Positions 53,701 through 63,976 of a stretch of DNA of 64,000 nt are shown here, one piece after another (within the stretch, counting starts at the first letter, position 1; each line of letters opens with the position of its first letter). Under the pieces are notes generated by a model. That model had not been told where the DNA came from. It did not search any database and saw only the letters and a list, made by a program, of their open reading frames with translations. The position numbers were made by a program, and so were the translations under genes. The stretch is taken from assembly GCA_009829735.1 (NCBI GenBank), contig CM020619.1, forward strand, positions 9,662,375-9,726,374, written 5' to 3'. This DNA comes from Pyropia yezoensis (lineage: Eukaryota > Rhodophyta > Bangiophyceae > Bangiales > Bangiaceae).

Positions 53701-54947
53701 GGTGCCCCGATGGTACCCAAGGCCCCGCCTGTCCACATGACGTCATGCTTTCTTAGCATCCGTCGTACCCCTTCGGCTACCGAAGGGGGAAGGTGGTCGA
53801 GGTCAGCCTCGGCCAAGGCCTTCAGTGATTCTTGGTCCTTTGGCGGCATGTCCGCCGGAGCCGCCGATGGGTTAGGCTTCCCGTCATCGGGTTGCTGTCG
53901 CTCGGTGGTCTCGGCGGCCGCCAGCACCTCAAGTGGTTCCACTTGACCTTGCTTGTCAGGGGTAAGGATATCTCCTTCGTAGAGCTCGGCAATCCCGAGG
54001 ATAGTTCCCTTCGGGAGGGTGACTGCCTTACGGCGATAGTTCGCCATCACTAGGAGGGACGACCCTCCTGCTGGGAGGTCTATGAGACTGTTGGCCATGG
54101 TCAACTCATGGCGCTTGTACGTCCGCAGGTTGGACTGGAATCTGCAGATGCCTGCGAGGTCACAGTTGACCGGGAGGACTGTCTCCGACAACGGCTCAAA
54201 GCGAGTTCGCTTGGCCAACCGAAGTGTCTTCGGCTCGACGCTTGCGTACACCTCAGCCACGTCAACGTGGCTCCCTTGTAGCGTCAGGTCCCTGACGATA
54301 GCCGTATGTCCTCGCTTCGTCCCGTCGGCTTCTTGAAGCTCGACGGTCCTCCGGCCTGGCCGGATTGCATCCACGTGAACGTTGATGAAGGTGCACCCCA
54401 GTATGCAGGGCACCGGTAGGGTCTCACACACCAGGAAGTCGACTTCCGTGGTGAGTTCCCCGATGGTAACCCGCAGCGACATCGCTGCGGTCGTGCGAAT
54501 GAGGCGACGATTCGCGCCCTTGATGGTGGGTCCCCGAGTCACTCTGACTCGCGGAAGCCACTTGTCCGGGAGGGTATCCTTCCGGATAAGGTTGGGTCCA
54601 GCCCCTGTATCCAGTACAGTGTAGTACGATCGTGTCGACTGGGGGTCAACCCCCAGTGTGGCTGATACCTTGAAGCTCTCCAAGGTAAACAGCACATGTC
54701 CTACACCAATATCCGGTGTTCCTCGGGCATCCTGGACAGGGCCCTTGGCTGGTTCAACGTGACGGGGCATCCCGTCCTTTCCCCCCGTTATCGGGGGGAT
54801 CTCATCATTCCCCTGTCTCCGTGTCGTCGGGGCCGGAAGGTGTACCCGGGGATTGATGCGGCGCCGGCTCAAACGCGCTCGCCGTGGGGCTTTCTCCGCC
54901 ATACTCCGGGGTGGCTTGCTTGGGTTACCCCAGCGCCCCCCGGTCAT
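50781..54947 (-). CDS. Element B pol polyprotein (PR-RT-RH-IN-chromodomain)
   Basis: A single open frame of 1,388 codons whose ATG overlaps the gag stop (ATGA). Aspartic protease VLDTGAGPNLI lies near residue 110. RT has FCIDYRRPN near 480 and VYLDDVIVFS near 580. RNase H starts near 727 (VIDVDACD). The integrase zinc region is at about 962-1,005, and the DDE core has IDILGPLP near 1,032, LLSDNGAN near 1,090 and QTNGQVERFN near 1,124. The chromodomain is near 1,335-1,375 (VMWVGYDSPTWE). It makes cDNA and integrates it. The frame looks whole. Confidence 0.95.
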   Translation of the reverse strand: MTGGRWGNPSKPPRSMAEKAPRRARLSRRRINPRVHLPAPTTRRQGNDEIPPITGGKDGMPRHVEPAKGPVQDARGTPDIGVGHVLFTLESFKVSATLGVDPQSTRSYYTVLDTGAGPNLIRKDTLPDKWLPRVRVTRGPTIKGANRRLIRTTAAMSLRVTIGELTTEVDFLVCETLPVPCILGCTFINVHVDAIRPGRRTVELQEADGTKRGHTAIVRDLTLQGSHVDVAEVYASVEPKTLRLAKRTRFEPLSETVLPVNCDLAGICRFQSNLRTYKRHELTMANSLIDLPAGGSSLLVMANYRRKAVTLPKGTILGIAELYEGDILTPDKQGQVEPLEVLAAAETTERQQPDDGKPNPSAAPADMPPKDQESLKALAEADLDHLPPSVAEGVRRMLRKHDVMWTGGALGTIGAPQHRIDLGPGARPARSQPHRAGPMQREIVDGEVKRMSEAKVIRPSMSEWGAPVVIVPKKDQTPRFCIDYRRPNLVTKKDSYPLPRMDECIDSLGEATVLTTIDCNAGYWQIPVADEDIPKTAFVCHSGVYEFLRMPFGLSNAPATFQRAIDIMLSGVKWRNCLVYLDDVIVFSRNMDDHLQHVDEVLTLLRNAGVTLRLKKCAFFQQTVEYLGHKITPGKLGVLEANTRALRDARFPNTQTQLKSFLEMCNVYRRFLKDFARIAKPLTVLTSSTLPKVLQPPSPSEEEAFESLKRALLSPPVLALPHRRGTFVIDVDACDTQVGCTLLQGETLIGSDNDIPDLRPVGYFSRTLNPAERNYSATERECLGVIWAVQLLRPYLEGSRFIVRSDHEPLRWLLNLGDKDSDSHGRLARWRLKMAEHDYRTVYKAGSTHHLGDALSRLDTPSGDTRPVDENIPVVPVCMVGNATQGMVDHTMAHRACPLTLAEFREAQANDDDCRRHRANLLAGTAGIFSENEDGLIYRRAPADGRHQVVLPVSLRQAVMEREHENPTAGHPGGSRMLAAMRRFFYWPAMAVDVVDHVRGCHPCARNHMILHSQASAMNLFPPDGPNEQVAIDILGPLPVTEEGNRYILVMSDRFTKLSRAAAIPNDTAYTIMNAVVDHWISAYGVMKQLLSDNGANLTSAFCTQVLGMFGIEPRRASDYHQQTNGQVERFNRTIVKMLQCYVAEHTNTWDRLLSVLTLEYNARPHRSTNIAPLEWVMPLGVGNLTLPPGRCTRYDTPKGRPAERIHLAWLAKLSWMIPKLKGALDRTQLRYKKNFDARLRVRNATLTTGDWVYIRHQKLRGNKLMQPVQGPYQILHRDDHPVILHSDTEIQRISVNDVTPAPKPEQPQPVPAGLLHEALTTHRSDDPVGPDGIPYQVESVVGHTDPDLPGPWYVKVMWVGYDSPTWEQAANIPRQLLMPYMRRRRLL

Positions 54948-57142
54948 CTTTCCTCTTTCTCGTTTCCCGCCCTTGGTAGGGTGCTGTCCGCCGGGACATC
55001 CGGCTGAGGAGGTGCCTCCTCGACGGCCGGTACTCCACCTGGAGCTGGCTGCCTACCCGGTGCGGGTCCGGGTGCTGTGGCGGGATACCCCCCGGTGGCT
55101 GCCTTGCGTTGCGCCGCTGCCCGCTGAGACTCCTCGGGGATGAGTGGGCAGGAAGACACCCAGTGCTGGGGATCCCCACACAACATACATCCGGACGTGC
55201 CGGTCCCCCCTTGCATTCTCATCGGGGTAGCCCCGTAGCTGCGGTTGCCTCCCTCGGGCGCCCGAGTGCCTGCTCCCTGGTAGGCCTTGGGTCCTTGGGT
55301 AAAACGGCACATGGACTCCCCCAACCGGTTGGGTCGGCCCGCAATCTGCGGAGGTGCCTCCGTGCGCACCGCCCATGTTGGCAAGGGTTGGTGAGGGTTA
55401 CCCGTCACCGGGGCATACCCCGTAGTCCGTACGTACGGGACGCGACGTCCCTGGCCCTCGCTGACCTGGAACTGGGTTCCAGCCGGGGCGATGTACGCTA
55501 CCGTACAATGCTCATCAATCACCGGCGTCGCCGGTAGCAACAGGTGGCCCTGTTGGTCGACTAGAGGTTCATCCTCACCGGTAGGGGGATGTTCGGTCGC
55601 CACCAGTACTGGTGCAGCCTTACGCTTCCCCTTCTCTTGCCTCGGTACCAGGGTAAGATGGTGCTTGCCTCCCTCACCCTTGGGCTTCGGGGCCAAGGCG
55701 CATTCCGGGTGTAGCACTCGGTAGGCGTCCCCTAGGGACTTGCACATGTGCATCAGTCGACTGAAGTTCGTCCGTGCCGTGTTGGCGCCCCGTGCGGATA
55801 TCCTCACGTAGTTGGGTACTCCTGCGAACAGGATGGCACGTAGCTGCCCTTCTCCGAGCTTTTCCAGCTCGTAGTCGAGCTCTTGGATCCGTCGTTCGAA
55901 CATCTCCTCATCCTCCCAGGACTGGGCGGTGGCAGTGCGCAGGGCCCGGTAGTGGTCCTCGCACTTGTCCTCACTGAGGTAACTGCTCAGCAGCTCCGTC
56001 AATATCCCACGGTAATCCATGGGGGTGGCAGCAACCCTCGTTCCCGGCATCGGGGATGCCTGGCGAAGGATGCCTCGCACCCGTTCATTAACAAAGAACG
56101 GGAGGATCTCCAGGGCCAGCCCCTCATTAACGACGGCCTTGTCCGCGGCTGCCATGAAGCTAGTCAGGAAGCCGATGACTGCCAACGGGCGTCCGTTGGG
56201 GCCCCCGAACATAGGGACTCCCTTCATAAGGGTCTGCGTAGAGCGAATCGCTCGGTGCGAGGTCGTACGCATCGATTCCGATACGGCAGTGGATCGGTCT
56301 TCCAAACGATAACGTTCGGGAGTCAGTACCGACCTGACGACTTCGTTGACAATTTCCGTGTCCGCGTCCTGGATATCCAGTCGCTTCGCCAGTTGATGAG
56401 TGAACTCATCGGACTCCAGCTGCTTCAGTAAGCTCGCAGTAACCTGCGCTGTCATCGCTTGCATCAGTGACGCTGGAACTGCAGGCGTCGGCGCCTCGGG
56501 AACCCGAGTTGCCTGGCTTCCGTCGTCGAGGGGGTAATGGAAGACGGTACCGTCCCCCCCCATTGCCGACTCTGTTCCGGCGTAAGTGTCCGCCGGACCA
56601 TGTCCGCGGAGCCCGCTCTGGGTGCTCCGAGCGTAGCGCTCCGTATGGCTACGTTCCAACTCAGCCGACGAGTCGGATCCATACCCCGCCGTGTCCGGGG
56701 GTTGTCCAGGAGTAGCAACACCGGGGTTGACCCTGGTGGACTCCGAAAGTAGTCCGGCCGGTTCGAACCGTACCGGTGTGGGAGGAACACGACGGGGTGC
56801 CGTCGTGTGGCGTGTTGACATCAACACTGCCATTGCGTCCTCCGTCCGATCTTGACAAGCGTCGAGTCCGGAAAACCGGGCCTCGATGCGGGCCAATGCT
56901 GCCATCAGGGAATCCCCTGGTGAAGGAGGCGGCGGAGTGAGGTCGGTCGATGACAGTTGAGGTGGGCCCCCGCCTCCTGCCGTTCGAGCCGTGCCAAACG
57001 TCGATCCGGCGCCGGAAAGCATTGGCGTTTCAATGTTGTCGATCGGGTTCCCGTTACCGGTTCCCGTAGTCACCTCCGGAGTCGGCGTCGACGCCGATCC
57101 GTCATCTTGAACGTTCCCCGTCTCCTGGGTAGACATAGTCAC
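54944..57142 (-). CDS. Element B gag
   Basis: An open frame of 732 codons beginning MTMSTQETGN. The N-terminal 200 residues are Thr/Pro/Gly/Ser-rich. A helical part with Leu-rich segments (residues about 240-480) probably forms the capsid region. A Pro/Gly-rich part carries one CCHC knuckle (CMLCGDPQHWVSSC). The stop overlaps the pol ATG. The frame looks whole. Confidence 0.9.
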   Translation of the reverse strand: MTMSTQETGNVQDDGSASTPTPEVTTGTGNGNPIDNIETPMLSGAGSTFGTARTAGGGGPPQLSSTDLTPPPPSPGDSLMAALARIEARFSGLDACQDRTEDAMAVLMSTRHTTAPRRVPPTPVRFEPAGLLSESTRVNPGVATPGQPPDTAGYGSDSSAELERSHTERYARSTQSGLRGHGPADTYAGTESAMGGDGTVFHYPLDDGSQATRVPEAPTPAVPASLMQAMTAQVTASLLKQLESDEFTHQLAKRLDIQDADTEIVNEVVRSVLTPERYRLEDRSTAVSESMRTTSHRAIRSTQTLMKGVPMFGGPNGRPLAVIGFLTSFMAAADKAVVNEGLALEILPFFVNERVRGILRQASPMPGTRVAATPMDYRGILTELLSSYLSEDKCEDHYRALRTATAQSWEDEEMFERRIQELDYELEKLGEGQLRAILFAGVPNYVRISARGANTARTNFSRLMHMCKSLGDAYRVLHPECALAPKPKGEGGKHHLTLVPRQEKGKRKAAPVLVATEHPPTGEDEPLVDQQGHLLLPATPVIDEHCTVAYIAPAGTQFQVSEGQGRRVPYVRTTGYAPVTGNPHQPLPTWAVRTEAPPQIAGRPNRLGESMCRFTQGPKAYQGAGTRAPEGGNRSYGATPMRMQGGTGTSGCMLCGDPQHWVSSCPLIPEESQRAAAQRKAATGGYPATAPGPAPGRQPAPGGVPAVEEAPPQPDVPADSTLPRAGNEKEER

Positions 57143-57342
57143 AATCAGTCAACCGACGTAACAATCACCACGAATAAGAGCGCGAGGGGGTAGATTGGGG
57201 AGAGTAACAGTAGATCACAGTCAGAGGTAAAAACTCAACACAATCGATCAGGTCGCAACACCACGAGTACAACAAAAGGACCGGATCCCTATCCGTGTGC
57301 CAGGGCCGAAGACGGCGTCACCACAAGGGTGACGGAAACCCG

Positions 57343-57360
57343 TCCCCTGCTGCTCCACCA
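57343..57360 (-). other. Element B primer-binding site
   Basis: TGGTGGAGCAGCAGGGGA on - lies one base inside the 5' LTR. It is identical to the site in element C. Confidence 0.85.
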
Positions 57361-57361
57361 A

Positions 57362-57724
57362 TGTAGCACAATAGGTATCCGTCGCACGTCCACTCTCAGG
57401 GAACACTCACCAAGGGGGATCGGCACCAACGTCACCGGGAGGCCAAGGTTGCTGTCCTTGGAGCGCAAGCCACGGGACCAAGATGGGAGCCCAAATGGGA
57501 GGGGTTTGTTGTTCTACCTTGGCCGAAGGTGGATTCGCCGCCGGCCCCCTCGTTATAAACCCTCGGAGACACTACTAACAACCCTCCACCCCAAGATGCA
57601 AGTCCCTCTGGTCATACGTAACATATAGATACCGTGACCAGTACGGACTCTCAAATGGAAAGCCAAGGATTAGAAGTAGCCCCCCTAATATTAGGGTCAC
57701 AATACGGCCGACCATATTGCTACA
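57362..57724 (-). repeat. Element B 5' LTR (363 bp)
   Basis: Same length, ends and orientation as the LTR at 46,052-46,414, with about five differences. The internal hairpin is slightly degenerate here. Confidence 0.95.
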
Positions 57725-57791
57725 CGCGCCCCCCAACGCCGAGACGTGCGTTTACGCGCCCCCTCACAGGGCCGACCGGGTCGGTCGGAAC

Positions 57792-57805
57792 TGAGGAGAG
57801 GGGAG
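57792..57805 (+). other. Element C polypurine tract
   Basis: TGAGGAGAGGGGAG directly precedes the 3' LTR of C. It lies on the far side of the inserted element B. Confidence 0.75.
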
Positions 57806-58272
57806 TGTGGCATTATTGACCCCCAGGTAGGGGGGCAACACGTGCCATGCAAGGGGCGGCAGGCCATCAGCCTGATCCGTTCCTCCCCCTGCATTTGGGT
57901 CCGTATTCCCTAAGTTTGGGATAGGTTGCTTAGTAGTAAATCCAACTTGGATTTGAGGGTTTTCTGCATTTATCGTCTTGAATTTTCGTGTGGCCCGGTG
58001 GGCAGGTGCTGGGGTGGGAGATTCTGAGTGGCGAGATTCTGAGTAGACCCTGGGGGGATAAGGGGAGGGACAGCGGGGCTTGGCCCTGCGTCCCCGTCCC
58101 GACGAAGAAACTGTTAGACCACACACCATCCTCTTGTTTGTCAGCGGGGGGTTTGCCCCACAACAGGGACAGAGTGTGTGCGACTTGCGCTTCTTCCGGT
58201 TCCGCCGACACAGGAGGCAGCCCTTGTACACCGCCCCAACTTGGGTGTCGTGTGTGCAAGTGGTTTTTGCCA
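57806..58272 (+). repeat. Element C 3' LTR (467 bp)
   Basis: It matches 39,511-39,977 over its whole length, with about 15 differences. Unrelated sequence starts at 58,273. Confidence 0.93.
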
Positions 58273-59271
58273 GAGGAAGTGCTAGAAGGCATCTGGCATC
58301 TGGATCCCGTCCGGCCAGCTCATTCACACGCCATGTGATCACTGTGCCTGCTCCGCCCAGATCGGTCGCACACACGTCAAATAAGACGTACTTGATGACT
58401 TGAACATCGGTTCATCTCCGCATGAGCAACCTTGCTGGAAGGCAACGGCACCCGAGGTCGTCGTGCGAGAGAACGGGGGCGTTGACAGCTGTGGGCCGCC
58501 TCCCCCCCCGCCCCCTCATCCGCCCCCGGGCAGATAACCCTCTTCCGCTCACGTCACTCACGACGGCACGCACGGGTCACTACAGCACCCATGACGCGTC
58601 GCTCCGCGACGACCACTGCCGACACCGCCACGGCCAGCCACGAGCGCGCTACAGCTGTCAACACAGGATGTTATTTGCTGAATACTTCACACGGTCCGGC
58701 GCCATCACCTTCAGGGAGTTCCCCTCCGACTGTAAACGGATTATCTAGTATCGTGTGCTATAGTCTCGCGCCATGCGTCGCTGTAGTTAGACAGCGAGGA
58801 CGTCATGTGCTCGCCTCGAGCATAAGCTGTGACTGTGTCGAGAAAGGTTGCCGCTGGAGCCGAGCTATCGAGCGGCGACGGCCAAGGGCGGTGCGCGTGC
58901 CTTGCTGTGCTGTTGCATAGTAAAAATCACCGATCGGCTTACTTAAAAAAGGTAGGTACTCGTAATGAGATGGGGACAGAACCTCAAATCTGGCTCGAGA
59001 TGTCAGGGATTTCGCCCACTTGCGTAGTGGTGTGTGCGCGACATTCCGCTTACTTCTCAAGGGCCCGGGTTTGATTCCGACTCTCCGATAGTTACTTTTT
59101 TGTTATTCCACAGTGACCGTGACCAGTACTCACTCGGCCGTATCTGCGAGTATGGTATGTGACTTTCTCAGCGGATGCAGTACCGTATGTAGCTCTCGGG
59201 AAATAGATGGGAACGGGTATACCCGTACTTACACTCATGAGATTACTCACTCAATATGTACTTACGGTAAA
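58273..59271. other. Spacer with no recognised gene
   Basis: The composition is more balanced than in the central region. Short frames on both strands have no domain. Around 59,016-59,080 there are weak tRNA A-box and B-box look-alikes without a foldable stem. Confidence 0.4.
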
Positions 59272-61247
59272 GCCTGGCTGCGGGGCTAGGGCGCACTCCG
59301 GGTGAAGCACCCGGTAGGCGTCCCCCAGTGACTGGCACATGCGCATCAGTCGGCTGAAGTAGCTACCCTTCTCCTAGGAGATTCTCCAGCTCGTAGTGGA
59401 GCTCTTGGATCCGGCGTCCGAACATCTTCTCGTCCTCGCAGGACTGGGCGGTGGCGGTGCGAAGAGCCCGATAGTGGTCTTCGCACTTTTCCTCACTGAG
59501 GTAGTTGCTCAGCAGCGCCTTGAGAATACCACGGTCATCCACTCGGGTGGCTGCGACCCTCAATCCCGGCATCGGAGATGCCTGGCAAAGGATGCCCCGT
59601 ACCCATCCATCAACGAGGAATGGAAGGATCTCCAGGGATAGGCCCTAGTTCACGAGTGCCTTGTCTGCGGCTGCCTTGAAGCTGGTCAAGAAGCCGATGA
59701 CTGCCAACGGACGTCCTTTAGAGCCTCCGAACATGGGGATTCCATTCTCCAGGGTCTGCATCGATCGGATAGCCCTATGCGAGGTGTTGCGCATCGATTA
59801 CGATACAATAGTAGTACGGTCTTCCAAACAATAACGTTCTGGAGTCAGTACCGATCGGAAGACTTGGTTGAAAATCTCCGTATCAGCGTCTTTAGTATCC
59901 AGGCGCTTGGCCAGCTCGTGAGTGAACTCCTCCGACTCCATACGCTGCAGGAGGCTAGCAGCAACCTGTGCGGTCATGGCTTGAACCAGTGAGGCTCGTA
60001 CTTCTTGCGCGGTTGCCTCGGGTTCCCGAGTCGCTTGACTTCCTCCGTCTTGAGGATGCTGCGACAGGGTACCACCCCATCCGATGACGAATTTTGCTCC
60101 GGCGTACGTATCGGCCGGGGTGTATCCGCGGAGTCCGCTCCGGGTTCTCAGGCCGTATCGCTCCGTATGCCTCTGTTCCAACTCGGCAGATGAGTCGGAT
60201 CCATAACCCGCCGTGTCCGGGGAATGTCCGGGAGTTGCTGCGCCGAGGTCAACCCCGGTGGACTCAGAGATTAGTCCTGCCGGTTCGACCCAAACCGGTG
60301 TGGGAGGAATACGACGCGGTCCCGTCGTGTGGCGTGTTGACATCAACACTGCCATTGCGTCCGCCGTGCGCTCTTGACGGGCGCCGAGGTCCGGAAAACC
60401 GGGCTTCGATGAGAGCCAACGATGCCATTAGGGAATCTCCTGGTGAGGTCGGAGGCGGAGTGATCTCCGCCGACGACAGTCGAGGTCGACATCTGCCCCC
60501 TGCGGTCCGGGCCGTACCGAACGTCGATCCGGCACAGGATGGCATCGGCGTCTTAATGTTGTCGATCGGGGTACCGGTCCCCGTTCCCGTGATTGCCTCC
60601 GGGAATCGGTGCCGACCGCGATGCGTCATCTTGAACATTCCCCGTCTCTTAGGTAGACATAGTCACAATCAGTCACCCGGCCTAACAGTCACCACAAAGC
60701 AGAGAACGAGGGGGTAGGCTGTGGGACGAAACCACTCAAAACAGTCACACGTAACAACTCAACACTGTCAAACAGATAGCAACGCCACGAATACAAGAAA
60801 TGGATCGACTGCCTATCCGTGTGCCAGAGCCGAAGACGGCGTCACCTCCAGGGTGACGAAAACCTATCACATGCTGCTCTACCAATGTAGCACAATTGGG
60901 AGCCGTTACTGGTCCACTCTCAGGGAACACACACCAGGGGGGATCGGCACCAAAGTCACCGGGAGGCCAAGGTTGCTGTCCTTGGAGCGCAAGACACGGG
61001 ACCAAGATAGGAGCCCAACTGTGAGGGGTCTGTTGTTTTACCATGGTCGGCGGTGGATTCGCCGCCGGCCCCCTTGTTATAAAGCCTCGGAGACACAACT
61101 AACTACCATCCACCCCAAGATGCAAGTCCCGCTGGTCATGCGTAACTCGTAGGTACCGTAACCAAAGTGAAATTCCAACGTGACAATTATGGATGGGAAG
61201 CAGACCGCCTAACTCAGGGTCGTGATACGGTCACCCATATTGCTACA
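59272..61247 (-). mobile_element. Element D: decayed A-family copy, 5' LTR plus gag only
   Basis: The 5' LTR (60,886-61,247, 362 bp, TGTAGCA...TGCTACA) is followed on - by a degenerate primer-binding site (about 60,866-60,884) and a gag region (about 60,655 down to 59,275) similar to gag of A and B. Pol and the 3' LTR are missing. Many breaks, and an LTR clearly more diverged than those of A and B, mark it as old. Confidence 0.9.
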
Positions 61248-61855
61248 AACGGGAGTTGACAAGGTTGGTGGCGCAGCCGGAATCGGTGCGAGGGGAACGT
61301 CATTGGGTGCTGAGCCAGCCTGCTGACTGGCATGCCTAACTCTGGCGAACCCGCGTCGGGCGGCCTTCTGAGGTTGTCCTCAGCTCTTCTTTCGGGTTAT
61401 GCGACCTGGTGGCCACCGCATTTCCGCGGGACATCGACTACCCGGCTAGTGCTCGAAGGGTAGCGGCCGCGAAGGCTCCCGTGGCGCTTGGTCAAGTCGT
61501 TCCCGGAACCAACTGGTATCCAGGGTTGGGCTACTTCCCGGGTGGACCCGCGTACCGTTCGTGAACGGCACTTTTCCTGCCCATGTCTGGGTTAAAGTCG
61601 GCGTCGAGCTTGCGGCGCAACTATGGCGTCATAGCGGATGCCCTTCGCACGGTTATGAGGTGCGCTCTGCCGACCGGTAACGGTCGTGCGCCGGTGTACA
61701 CCCTCTTGCGCCTCTGTGGGTGGCAGGAAGCGCGGGAGCCCGCCCCTGCCTTTCGGTTTGAAGCCGATACGTGCCTCCAATACTTCAGTAGCGTGTTAGC
61801 CTCGCGGCCCGTGCATGCGTTGCAACGTGTCTTTACTCTGGAGGCCACTGTGGTA
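61248..61855 (+). mobile_element. Fragment E: remnant of the A-family antisense ORF
   Basis: It directly abuts the LTR of D. It matches the middle of the antisense ORF (for example AGLKSASSWRRNHG in A/B against SGLKSASSLRRNYG here). It is broken at several sites and diverged, but the middle of the protein is still easy to recognise. The orientation and missing neighbours show it comes from another copy than D, probably one into which D inserted. Confidence 0.8.
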
Positions 61856-62298
61856 TAAAACTCGATTCTCTCAGACACGTGTCAATATCCCTCGGGGGAA
61901 AGGGACAGGTAACACAGAAAGGGGAACTACGAGAGTGGTATGCCTGTTGCCTCTCGTGCTTGCTCGCAGAGCAAACAGATACGCGCGGTAGTGCACACGG
62001 GGAAGAAGAAAGCAAACGCGCAGTTGTCTTTTTCCCTGAGGGCGCGGGCCAAGGGCGCCTCGCTGTCCCTCTTAACGTGCATCGGGGGGAGCCTCGGCAC
62101 GTTGGCCAGGTAGCCCCCCCATAACCCCGAGTGGCCCCGACCCGAGTCTAACCTCGTCAGGTCGGGGGCCACTAACACTCCTAATTCTATTCCCACTCAC
62201 TAATCTCACACTCAATTTCTCTGAAATCAAGTCCCTCGCAAGTATGCAAAAACCCATCAGAAATCCCTCTCTCACGTGTGGATAGCGTAGTCCACCGC
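61856..62298. other. Spacer before the inverted-repeat unit
   Basis: No gene seen. It includes a TATAAAA-like run near 61,854 and an AT-richer part at about 62,165-62,270. Confidence 0.4.
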
Positions 62299-62420
62299 AT
62301 CCCAGTGCCGGGCACGGGCCACGGCCGCCAACCATCCTCACACGGCGGGCGTGTTCTGGCACCTGGTGCCCTCTGGTTGTCGTCCCGGGTCGGCGCCAAG
62401 TCGGGGCCAGGGATGCTACA
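62299..62420 (+). repeat. Left inverted repeat of the 62-64 kb unit
   Basis: It starts ATCCCAGTGCCGGGCACGGG and pairs with 63,880-64,000. About ten mismatches over 122 bp. Confidence 0.8.
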
Positions 62421-62603
62421 TAGCTCCCTCCCTAGTCCGGCACGTCCTCGGGCCGAACCAGGTGCCACCGTGCACAGCCTCGAGCACGTCCACACCGGTG
62501 CCGAGGTCAAACGTCTGCACCCTGGGCCGTGGTCACCTTTCCCCTGCCCCCGCCTCCTTCTTACTTTACCTCGACATTCCCGTTCCCCTTCGTTCTGGAC
62601 GGC

Positions 62604-63976
62604 ATGTCCAGCTCCGAGATTCAGGTTGGACATGTGGCTCCGGTGGCGTGTTCCGCGGAGGAGACCTCGGATGGTCGTACCCCATTCCTGCCTCCAGCTC
62701 CTCGCGTGTCGGCGCGGACGCCGGTTGTCACGTTCGAGGATGCCGATCAAGTGCCCCCGGCTCCGGCGTCGCGCCTGGTCGAGACCCCCCCGGTGAGTCT
62801 CCCGGAGATCAATCTCGGTCATGATCCCCTGGCTGTCCGGCGCTACACCACGGTGGGCGGAAGCGTCAGCGCGGTCCGGTGCCAGCAGGACTGCCTGGCC
62901 ATCTGGCGTAAGGAGCTCCAGCGCGTTGTGTTGACCGACATGGACCAGACGCGCCTGTACACAGCGGACCAGATGCGCTTGACTCAAGAACGCTCTCAGA
63001 GCATTTCCGGTTCCTCTTGGGCTGCCCGCCTTGAGGACCTCCTCTTTGCGCTGGTGCTGGATCTGCCCTTGTCCGAGCGCCGATTGACAGCGTCCGTGCT
63101 CCGGTGGCAGGAGGAGGAAGATTACGTTCGCCGGGCGCTCCAGGTCTGGGACGAGGCGCTCAAGTGGTCGGGCAGCCTGAACTGTGATCCCCGTCCGAGT
63201 ATGGTTGCTCTGGAGCCGCCTTTCTCGACCCGGAAGTACTCTACGTTATCGCCGGCGCGGGAGCAAGGCGAGCGTCGTGGGCGCCCGCGGGGCTACATCG
63301 TGAGCTGCAACCACCAAGCGTTCTGAAAGCTGGACAAGGCCAACCGGGCGTCGTACTACCCCAAGGTCATCCCGCAGCAGCAGGAAGTAGAGATCCCGGT
63401 CGGGTTTACTCCGTCCAGCATCCCGTTTACGTGGTACTTCCTGGACGCCCTGACCCGGGCGTCGATCAAGGGCTTCATCAATTCCATCCCGTACATGATG
63501 TACACCTCCGAGATGATGGTCTCGGCCGCCAACCACTGGCTCCACGAGGTCTTGGTGCCCAACCGGCTCCGGCTTCAATCAGACCTCATGATGGTCTGGA
63601 TTAATGACAAGCTGCTCGTCGACTTCTTGTGCAGCCAGGATGTAGAGCAAAAGCAGCTCTTTGATGCGATCGACTTCCTGCTTCAACTCCCGGTGCACGA
63701 CCGGGCATTCTTGAGCTCGATCGCGGACCAGAATAGTCCGCGTCGGGATCGCCCGGGTTGGGTGCGGGTAGTCTATTTGACTTCCCCTGCCAAGGTGCAG
63801 CTGGAAAGGGCGTTGCCGGCGTGGCCGCAGCGAGCAGGTCTTCTTGCGCCGGCTGCCTTGGACCTGCTGCCACCTGGTCGTAGCATACCTGGCCCGGACT
63901 TGGCGTCGACCCGGGATGTCGACCAAAGGGCACCAGGTGCCAGATCACGCCCGCCGTGTGAGGATGGTTGGCGGCC
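62604..63976 (+). pseudogene. Unknown long ORF of the inverted-repeat unit
   Basis: It opens MSSSEIQVGHVAPVAC; a start 25 codons upstream is also possible. A Pro-rich leader precedes a mostly helical region with charged and aliphatic residues (WAARLEDLLFALVLDL; FTWYFLDALTRASIKGF; LQSDLMMVWINDKLLVDF). The size and helical content recall a Gag-like or structural protein, but there is no zinc knuckle and no recognised motif. About one break interrupts it. The C-terminal part overlaps the right inverted repeat. Confidence 0.45.

Larger units (their letters stand above)
46052..57724 (-). mobile_element. Element B: Ty3/gypsy chromovirus-like LTR retrotransposon, same family as A, nested in C
   Basis: Two 363-bp LTRs (5': 57,362-57,724; 3': 46,052-46,414) differ at only about 5 sites (near 98.6% identity), so this is a young insertion. 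On - it carries gag and pol, both of which look whole, then a hairpin-rich spacer and a family-specific ORF on the opposite strand, which is damaged and holds another insertion. Length is 11.67 kb, about 0.95 kb more than A, nearly all explained by that insertion. It sits just after the pol stop of element C. Flanks (GAGTG before 46,052, CGCGC after 57,724) do not form a target-site duplication. Confidence 0.95.
39511..58272 (+). mobile_element. Element C: Ty3/gypsy chromovirus-like LTR retrotransposon with element B inserted in it
   Basis: Two direct 467-bp LTRs (39,511-39,977 and 57,806-58,272) bracket gag, protease, RT, RNase H, integrase and a chromodomain on +. Without element B (46,052-57,724) it is about 7.1 kb. 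By eye the LTRs differ at about 15 of 467 sites (near 97% identity), so C is older than B, as the nesting requires. Gag looks whole; pol has about one break. C belongs to a different family from A/B: different LTRs, different gag, and no antisense ORF. No clear target-site duplication is seen at its ends. Confidence 0.93.

Noticed and set aside
59016-59080. tRNA-like A box and B box (TTGCGTAGTGG and GGTTTGATTCC)
   Set aside because: The T-arm and acceptor stem do not pair, so I do not call a tRNA gene. A decayed tRNA-derived SINE is conceivable but unsupported.
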